Shown: positions 57,481 through 64,000 of the stretch, in pieces | How the letters are laid out: each line of letters starts with the position of its first letter | How positions within the stretch are numbered: the first letter of the stretch is position 1 | Source of the DNA: Colletotrichum lupini | Taxonomy: Eukaryota > Ascomycota > Sordariomycetes > Glomerellales > Glomerellaceae | Reading direction: 5' to 3' | DNA: 64,000 nt | NCBI RefSeq assembly: GCF_023278565.1 | Contig: NC_064676.1 | Location: 2,232,001 to 2,296,000, forward strand | The notes under the pieces: generated by a model | What the model was told of the DNA's origin: nothing | The model's database searches: none | Seen by the model: the letters and a program-made list of their open reading frames with translations, nothing else | Made by a program: the position numbers and the translations under genes

Positions 57481-59346
57481 TCAGAAGGACATACCAGTCC
57501 ATCCATAAGGCCCGTCGACGTTGACCCAATTGTGTGCCTCCATGGCGGACTCCCAGCCCATCATGACGGCAAGCAGGCGGCAACCCATGGCGCTGACGGT
57601 GCAGACAATCGCATCGCTGGCGTTGGCGAGCACAGCAAGGTCCATCATATACGCGCGACCAATGTAGCCGCGTAGTCGAAGAGTCTCGGCCGAGGGAGCC
57701 AGCTGCATGTTCTTCGCCGTTGCAGCGTTGGACGCGCTCATTGAGGAGAGCCCAAGATTCCAGAACATGGCCGCAAAGAAGCCACCCTCCCATCCAAAAG
57801 ACTCGTCCTCGAAACGGTGCATGACGTGCTTGTCCGTGGCGGGCTTGTGGGTCTCCTGCTTGGAGGCAAGACGGATCTGCTCCTGGGCACGCATCGAGCC
57901 CTTGAAGTCCTCGGAGTCGTACACGGTCGGGTCATCGGATGCCATGACAATCAGCGACTGCTTCTTGGCAAGTTTGTCGTCTGCACCATCTCTACCGGTG
58001 TTGTTGTAGTTGGCGTCAATAATCTCCTGGGCGCGGTTGGCGATGATCTCCATCGGGATGTATGTGCCGCGGTATTTGTATTCCAACGGGTGACAATCCC
58101 CATGCCGAATATGCACACCAACTACAAGACCGTCGTTGGGGTTGGCGTCTCCTGTGAGAGACTTGGTCTTGACCTCCTTGACCCTGTTGATGACATACTG
58201 AGTGTCATCCTTGTTGAGATCAAATAGTGCCCGGTAGCCGTCGTGCGCGAGATCGAATAGTTCGCGAAGACCTTCCTCGTCCTGTGCACGGAAGTCGGCA
58301 TAGGGTTTGCTCAAAGAACCGGCCCAAAGAGACTTGGCCGTTTCTGAGGTGACCACCAAGTGGCGAGCTCGGGGAGGACAGGGAATCATCTCATGACGTG
58401 GTGGTGGGCGGCAGTTGGGAATGGGAGGCGGTTGGAAGATGTCGGTGTATTTGCCATACGCCCACCGGGAGTCGTCGATGAAGAAGGCTCGGCCCTGCCT
58501 CTGTGCAAGCCCGTAAAAGGTCCAAAGCTGCATGATAGAGTGTCCGATTCCGGCGTTTTCAGTCTCCAATACGAAAGTCATTGACCTCTGGCAAACAGGC
58601 TTCTCAACCAGAGAGTCCTTATTCTCTCCAACGAGGTCTCCGTCTCGGCCCTGACCCTTGCTCGGCCACTGACTAGTGGCAAACTCCGGGAGGAGACCTG
58701 ATTCCTGGGCTTCCGTGACATCGATAAAATATGGATCGGCCGGGGCATCGTTGCTCAAGAGGTTCTGGTCGGTGACCTGAGAACGGTGTCGCATGTCCCT
58801 CACACGGGCAGCCACCTCACGGCACTTGCTACACATGTCTCCATATTCCTTCACTGACAATGGGAAGTCGTAACTCGGGGGGATCGAGACAGTCCATTTC
58901 GATTTGCCACTCTTGTCGGTGATGACGATAGGAGTTGGGAAGTCTGGCAAATCATCCTGCCCTACCATCTCAAAGTCATCGTTTTTGCCAAGATGAGGCA
59001 AGTTGAGCTTCGGCACGCCGAAGATGCTCCGGAAAGGGAAGGTCGCAAAGTAGAGGAAAAGCGCTCCGAATGCAAACCAAAACGTGAATCGAAATACGCG
59101 ACTGGGCCGCGGGTGGATGGGTGATTTTCGGGGAGGTGGGATGAGGGCCGGTAAGCTTGGGGACGGCGGCGGCGACGAGAAGAGCAGGTGATTGAAGCTG
59201 AAGCGGGACGAGGTGGCGGACAGCGGAATCTTCTCGTAGTTGGTGTTACCCGTATGTGAGGCAGACCGTCGCAAGTTCATCCGCGGGTCAGAAATCGACA
59301 GCTTGGATTTGCTGAGATCCAGAGGAGCTGGCATGTTTGCTCGCAT
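57481..59346 (-). CDS. FUT8-like (GT23-type) type II membrane glycosyltransferase
   Basis: A single-exon gene of 621 residues, started at the first in-frame ATG (MRANMPAPLDL); the frame further upstream has only a TTG. The protein has a basic cytosolic tail, one membrane anchor at about 84-104 (FRFTFWFAFGALFLYFATF), a stem and a lumenal catalytic region, as for a Golgi enzyme. VVGVHIRHGD (about 405-416) occupies the place of the GDP-fucose-binding HxRRTD motif of FUT8. Downstream, LIVMASDDPTVYDSEDF and the C-terminal LRGYIGRAYMMDLAVLANASD, then IVCTVSAMGCR, parallel FUT8's acceptor-end motifs. The second basic residue of HxRRTD is a histidine here. Core alpha-1,6-fucosylation is not known in most fungi, so acceptor and donor are uncertain. 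Confidence 0.8.
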   Translation of the reverse strand: MRANMPAPLDLSKSKLSISDPRMNLRRSASHTGNTNYEKIPLSATSSRFSFNHLLFSSPPPSPSLPALIPPPRKSPIHPRPSRVFRFTFWFAFGALFLYFATFPFRSIFGVPKLNLPHLGKNDDFEMVGQDDLPDFPTPIVITDKSGKSKWTVSIPPSYDFPLSVKEYGDMCSKCREVAARVRDMRHRSQVTDQNLLSNDAPADPYFIDVTEAQESGLLPEFATSQWPSKGQGRDGDLVGENKDSLVEKPVCQRSMTFVLETENAGIGHSIMQLWTFYGLAQRQGRAFFIDDSRWAYGKYTDIFQPPPIPNCRPPPRHEMIPCPPRARHLVVTSETAKSLWAGSLSKPYADFRAQDEEGLRELFDLAHDGYRALFDLNKDDTQYVINRVKEVKTKSLTGDANPNDGLVVGVHIRHGDCHPLEYKYRGTYIPMEIIANRAQEIIDANYNNTGRDGADDKLAKKQSLIVMASDDPTVYDSEDFKGSMRAQEQIRLASKQETHKPATDKHVMHRFEDESFGWEGGFFAAMFWNLGLSSMSASNAATAKNMQLAPSAETLRLRGYIGRAYMMDLAVLANASDAIVCTVSAMGCRLLAVMMGWESAMEAHNWVNVDGPYGWTGMSF

Positions 59347-62300
59347 TATAAGCAACGGGGTAGTAGAAAAATTGTTGGTATCCAAAAGAAGTAGAATTCG
59401 TAGAGTCGTCGTTGTTGGGGGTCGTGTCCACTAATAAGAAGCGGTCCCAATGGGTATCTTGTAAGAGGGTTCGAGCTTGGAGCTTTCAGAATGGAAAATA
59501 GACTGATGATGGTCTTAGTAAAGGAGTGTCGGATGGCTTCGAGCCTAGTTGGTCATTGGCAAGAGGATCTCCTTCCTTCTAGGAGGCGTTCATGATAGTA
59601 ACTGTTCCAGCAACGGTCGCACAGGATCGGAGGTCGACGTGGGCAGGCGGCAATGCGGTGGCCAGCGCGGTGGAAGACGAGCAATGCAGCGTGCGTTCTG
59701 TGTACAGGACGAGACCGAGGCCGGGGGCGCGATCGGGTCAGGTCTGAAGGAAGAAGAAAAGTATGGTGAAGAAACCGGGGGAGGCGGGGATAGAAGTAAG
59801 GTCGTGGGCAGACAGTGAGGGACGGAGCAAGGTGAGGCAGACTCGGGCAACTTCTTCTTTTCGGGCCAAGACTCCAGGCAAGGTACGAACACTCAGTACG
59901 GATACTCCGTGGCCTCCAGGGTAGCAGCTGCAGGAGGAGGAGGAGCTTAAAGGTATCTAGCGGCTACGCAGAAAGTGGCCGACCCTTGTCCGAAATCAAG
60001 CAGAGAACGCAGTGAAAAAAGAGCCAAGGGGACCCAAAGGGGACAACCGAAAAGGATGAAAAGTGCGATCAACTGCGTGAAGTAAATGACTGATGGTGGG
60101 TCTTGGCGGCGATCATCAGAGACCAGGGTTCGGTTGGAGTAGGAGCTTCAAGCAGTGGTGGACTCAAGAGGCTGGTATTGCCCCGTATGTTCGGCCGGAC
60201 GTTGCGTATGGAGCGGGAGAAACTGGATCAGGCTGCAGCCATTGCTGTAAGGGAAAATCGGGAGGGTAGAGAGACGACTACTTAATGGACTGGGTTGGAC
60301 GCCGGCTTGCCGACCGAAACAGTCTTGTATGTCATGTAATGCTGCTGGGTGCGTCGTGGACCGGTTGTCTCGTCCGCGGTCTGTGGTATATTGTTTGCAA
60401 CAATGTGCCCCGTCTTTGCCTGTGTTCGGCCCTGGCGTTCCCCTCTAGGCTTTGGCTCTGGCTTCCCGGCTTTTGGACAAACTCTATCCGATGCCAGTTC
60501 GAGTGACAGCGAGAGGATGAGGGAGTATGGTACTGCGCGGTAATTGGGCAGAAGCGAAGGATGAAGATGGGACGATGAGTTGTTCGTCCGGGCCTTTGAC
60601 TTGATACCCGGTCCAGCAGCGCCGAGAAGGGGGAAGAACCCAGAGGCGAAAGTTGAGAAGGGGGGTGCGGCGTGCCGAGCAAAAAGATGGGCCGAAGGAT
60701 GGGCAGATGGGGAAGGGCGGGAAGATTGGGGGGACAAGAGGTGTCAGAGCTCCTAGGAGTCTAGGAGGTGTCGTGTGGTGTGCGAGTGAAGCGCAATTGC
60801 AGCGTCAATGTCCGTGGGATGAGGTGTCAGCTGTTGCTGTCAATGCCTTGACCTCTTGCTTTTCTGTGATGGTGTTGGTGCCGTGATGGTGCCTCGTCTA
60901 ATAGAAACTCGGGTGTGGCAACGGGCCTTGCGTTTGCAACAAAGGACAAAGACTATGTTTCTCACGCTTTCTTTCTACCTGAGTTCGGTTAAGACTTGAG
61001 AGGGAAAGGAAAAAGTCTGGGGCGCCCGTTGTCAAGAATAAATCCAATTCAGCGGTCTTTCGCATTCAGCCTGATCGGCCTGCTTTGGTCTCTGCCCTTT
61101 TTTGGCTCAATTGCAACGGCGGGGGTAAGGTGGACCAACAAAATGCGTCAAACCCGGTGTGCTTGACAAAAGGTATGACGATTGGCAATGGTCAATAGCT
61201 GAGCATCCCAGAAAACCCAACTGCGAAACCATGAACCGAAGCAGCCGCGTGGCGGTGCGAGGTTCCATGGTGGAGGGAGCAGCATTTACAGGCTACAGGC
61301 TCCAGCAGTAAGAGCAGTGAGAGCAACAGTACATAGTAGCAGATCGTCCGAGGCTGGGCGGGACGGAGTTTCTGATTCTTGCAGCATCATGATCGTCCCC
61401 CGAATAGAAACTCAGTTCAGGGTTTCCCCTCGAGCCCCTCATCTTCAGCTGGCCCTTTCACGTCGTGTCATTGCTCCAATGCTGCTCTCACTATTGCCAG
61501 GGAGCCAGAAGAAGCAAGAAGCGAGGGAGATCCCACGGGATCGTCATACCCAAGGCGATCCCGCAGCAGTGACCACACGGTCGAACCCAGGCAGATGCCA
61601 AAGAGCCCCAACAACCGTCGACACGTTCCTACATTGTGACGGGCGGATGGACGGTTGGCGTTGTATCTCGCATGGGGGGTTTCGCGAAAGTCGGAACCTC
61701 GCGGCGAAAGTTGCAACACCATGAAAAGTGGGCAGTAGCTTTTTCAAGGCCAACCTTGACAGACGGAGCCCAACGGTGAGCCCCAAACCAACCTAGCCGT
61801 ACTCCGTAAAAGAAGTGGAAAATTCGCCTCCAAGAAGACACCGAGGTCAGAAGGGGGAGCAGCGCGCATTGCATCTGCGACACTGGTTGACTGGTTTGCG
61901 GGACCGGTCGAGTACGCGCTGAGTAAGTTCCCAAAAAGGAAGCCGATGGTTCAAGGGTAATCCGCCGCGCAAGTATTTTCCTGGTATTGTGCATATGCCA
62001 GCCATCCACACAAGGTACCTAGGTGCTAACTTGGTGCTTGCTACCTCTTTAGAAGTCAGGAAGTGTGTGTGGTGTTGGGCGGAGGAACCTCACCGTTCAG
62101 TCGCAGCTTCCCAAATGCTTCTCCCCCCACCTTATGTGGTCGCCGGTCACGATTTTAGCACGTTTCAGAACCTCCGGGGTGATGAAGCAGCCAGTCAGAG
62201 CCCGCATTCTTGTGTCCCTGAGCCGCAGGGGTCCTCGGATGAGATCCGCCCCTCTCCATCCCAACAGGCCAATGAGAAGACGTATTTAGTGCCTCCCGCA

Positions 62301-64000
62301 ACGTCTTCTACTCCTTTCGGCGCTCTTACTCTCATCTCTGGCCTCCCATTGGGCATCTTGGTTACCGCACCTCCATCGCACCTCCATCTCGTTCCTCCCG
62401 GACCTTCTCCCGAAGACGGTCATCACTTCCTTTCTCTAAAATCTGAAAGCGCGTTCCTCCTCCTCTCGGCTGTCAGTGTCACGAGTGTCAACTCATGATC
62501 AAGCGCCGCTCCAGTTCGCTCATTCCCAAAAAGGTCATAAGACGGTCCTTCGGAATATTTGTGACGGGGATTGCGGGACCGCTTTGTGACTCCTTTTCCT
62601 ACCATCTCCTCACCCTCAATCTATGACTTGTGCGAATTCTTCTCATCCCGTCTGCTTGGCTTCCCTCTCGCAAGTCCGTATCCCCAACGCGCTTCTGCAT
62701 TTTCATCTGCACGTTACAAGGGTACAGAACCGCCGTAATAGGCTCGGACTCGTCGTCAAAAATATGTCACGATTCGAGGCACACACGCACACACATCCGC
62801 ATTCCCAAATCCAGAAGGCCGCACGTGGACATCAAAGATGGGGAACTCACACCCCTGTCGCGACCCCTTTCTGGATCCCCCAATTTTGGGTCAATTCCGA
62901 GCAAGGAAAAACAGAGGGAAAAAGGGCACTGCACAAACTGGGTTACTGAGCGTTGACATACTGCGTATATACCAGGCCGTTGGAAAGAGAAAATCTGCTC
63001 TAGTTCATTTTCCCCCCTCCCCGCGCGCGCGGGATCCGCCGTCCTGGACTCCTACCTTGCTCGCTGTCACGCTGAGCACTTTTTAAAGTGGCATCTTAGC
63101 TCGGCTTTCCCGCCCGCGCCGTTGAAACCTTGAAGTATGACCCAATTACGAGGAAATCAGCGAAGCAAAAGGTAAAATACACAGCAAGCTGCAAAACAAG
63201 GCGTCACCATCACAATTACTATCGTCAGACGGGGGAAATGGTACAATGTCGTACCACCTACTGTGTAGTCTCTCACAAAGGCAGAAGGGAGCAAACAACT
63301 TCTTCAACTAGCCAAACACAGCATCTCTGTGCTCAGTCACAGACTCACAGGATCGTCCAAGCACCAACCAATGGATCAGCAATTACACCCACCAACCGAG
63401 ACAGACAGACGGCAGCTGAGAGACACGGCTCCACGAAAGAGTCAGGGAGAGTCAGAGAAATGAGGCCAACGACTGGTCGGTGATCAATGATTGACAAGAG
63501 ACAGAGAGTCATGAGTGACAATCTAGGTTTCGTCCTTTTTGTCTGCAGATCGCCATACTTCGTGCTGCGCAAGGTAGGTATTCGGTACTCGGGACCGGGG
63601 GGTGCAAGTCCCCATTTGCGTCATATCAAAACAAATTTTGATATTGCGATCCATCATCATCAATCACGCAGTGCAGCAAAACCGCGCCCGTGCCCGTGCC
63701 CGGCAGGCAACCAGGGAATCAACAGATATCGCGAACCCACTCCCGACTGTTCCCTGTTCAACTGGGAAAGAAAGGCTCCATCGCAAGGCGCACGCGTCAA
63801 TGACAAGTCATTGTCTCTTTTCAGAGTTTACGCCAACAAACACCAAACGACCCATCACAAGATTGATGATGGAGAAGCCTAACGTCCCATGGGAAACCTA
63901 GATAGACAAGAAAGAAGAAAGAAAATAACGAAACCGAAAGAGGCATGATCCAGGTTTACAAGGCTTTCAAGGCTTCATCCGAGTCAAACCCCATCACCGG
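59347..64000. other. Gene-free stretch to the right edge, 4.7 kb
   Basis: Left part is the upstream region of the FUT8-like gene. From about 62.2 kb onward the plus strand becomes pyrimidine-rich with many short frames, which would fit a long leader or promoter of a plus-strand gene beyond the right edge; no coding exon can be supported. AGGTACCTAGG- and AGGTAGGTA-type motifs occur near 62012 and 63570. Confidence 0.35.

Noticed and set aside
62065..62498. Overlapping plus-strand ORFs of up to 169 codons
   Set aside because: CT-rich sequence gives Pro/Ser/Leu-rich frames in more than one phase; no domain or splice support.
63590..63625. tRNA-like T-arm near GGGGTGCAAGTCCCC
   Set aside because: The loop lacks the TTC of a T-loop, and no acceptor stem or anticodon arm could be placed around it.

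Overview
The window is nuclear DNA from a filamentous ascomycete (Pezizomycotina), most probably a Sordariomycete. The evidence is short GT-AG introns (about 50-140 nt, one of 238 nt), CT- and CA-rich leaders, TATA boxes about 30 nt before likely transcription starts, and a set of recognisable fungal single-copy genes (HxB, RPB7, CYP51, verprolin, TAF7, a complex I NDUFB10-type subunit, mL54). I cannot fix the genus. No tRNA, rRNA, transposon, RIP-like AT-rich tract, biosynthetic cluster or CRISPR was seen.

Layout. 0.6-3.1 kb: molybdenum cofactor sulfurase (+). 6.6-6.9 kb: a three-exon 69-residue protein (-) behind a strong TATA promoter, invisible as a single ORF. 9.95-10.8 kb: a secreted Gly/Leu-rich protein (-). 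13.1-17.3 kb: two orphan genes. 18.0-21.1 kb: an Mpo1-type fatty-acid alpha-dioxygenase (-) and RPB7 (+), divergent. 22.3-24.1 kb: an HpcH/HpaI aldolase (+) and a glutaredoxin-like protein (-), convergent. 25.2-26.4 kb: a CHORD-CS cochaperone (+). 29.3-32.7 kb: a four-TM protein and a mitochondrial membrane protein (both -). 34.3-35.7 kb: verprolin/WIP (+). 38.1-39.4 kb: a disordered single-TM protein resembling BNIP3/NIX mitophagy receptors (-). 41.7-45.5 kb: nucleolin-like Nsr1/Gar2 (-), the complex I subunit (+) and mL54 (+). 45.9-53.4 kb: TAF7, a coiled-coil protein, a DUF3074 START-like protein and CYP51 (all -). 57.5-59.3 kb: a FUT8-like (GT23) type II membrane protein (-). The 53.4-57.5 kb and 59.3-64.0 kb stretches contain no gene I can support.

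Most genes are housekeeping and work independently; there is no operon-like or cluster logic. Shared themes are mitochondria (complex I subunit, mL54, the 31-33 kb membrane protein, perhaps the BNIP3-like receptor), transcription and ribosome biogenesis (RPB7, TAF7, Nsr1) and lipid/sterol metabolism (CYP51, Mpo1-like, DUF3074). All exon coordinates were derived by hand from splice consensus, reading-frame continuity and family similarity, with no transcript data. The most interesting items are the BNIP3-like protein, the 69-residue protein with two RRxS sites, and the FUT8-like protein.
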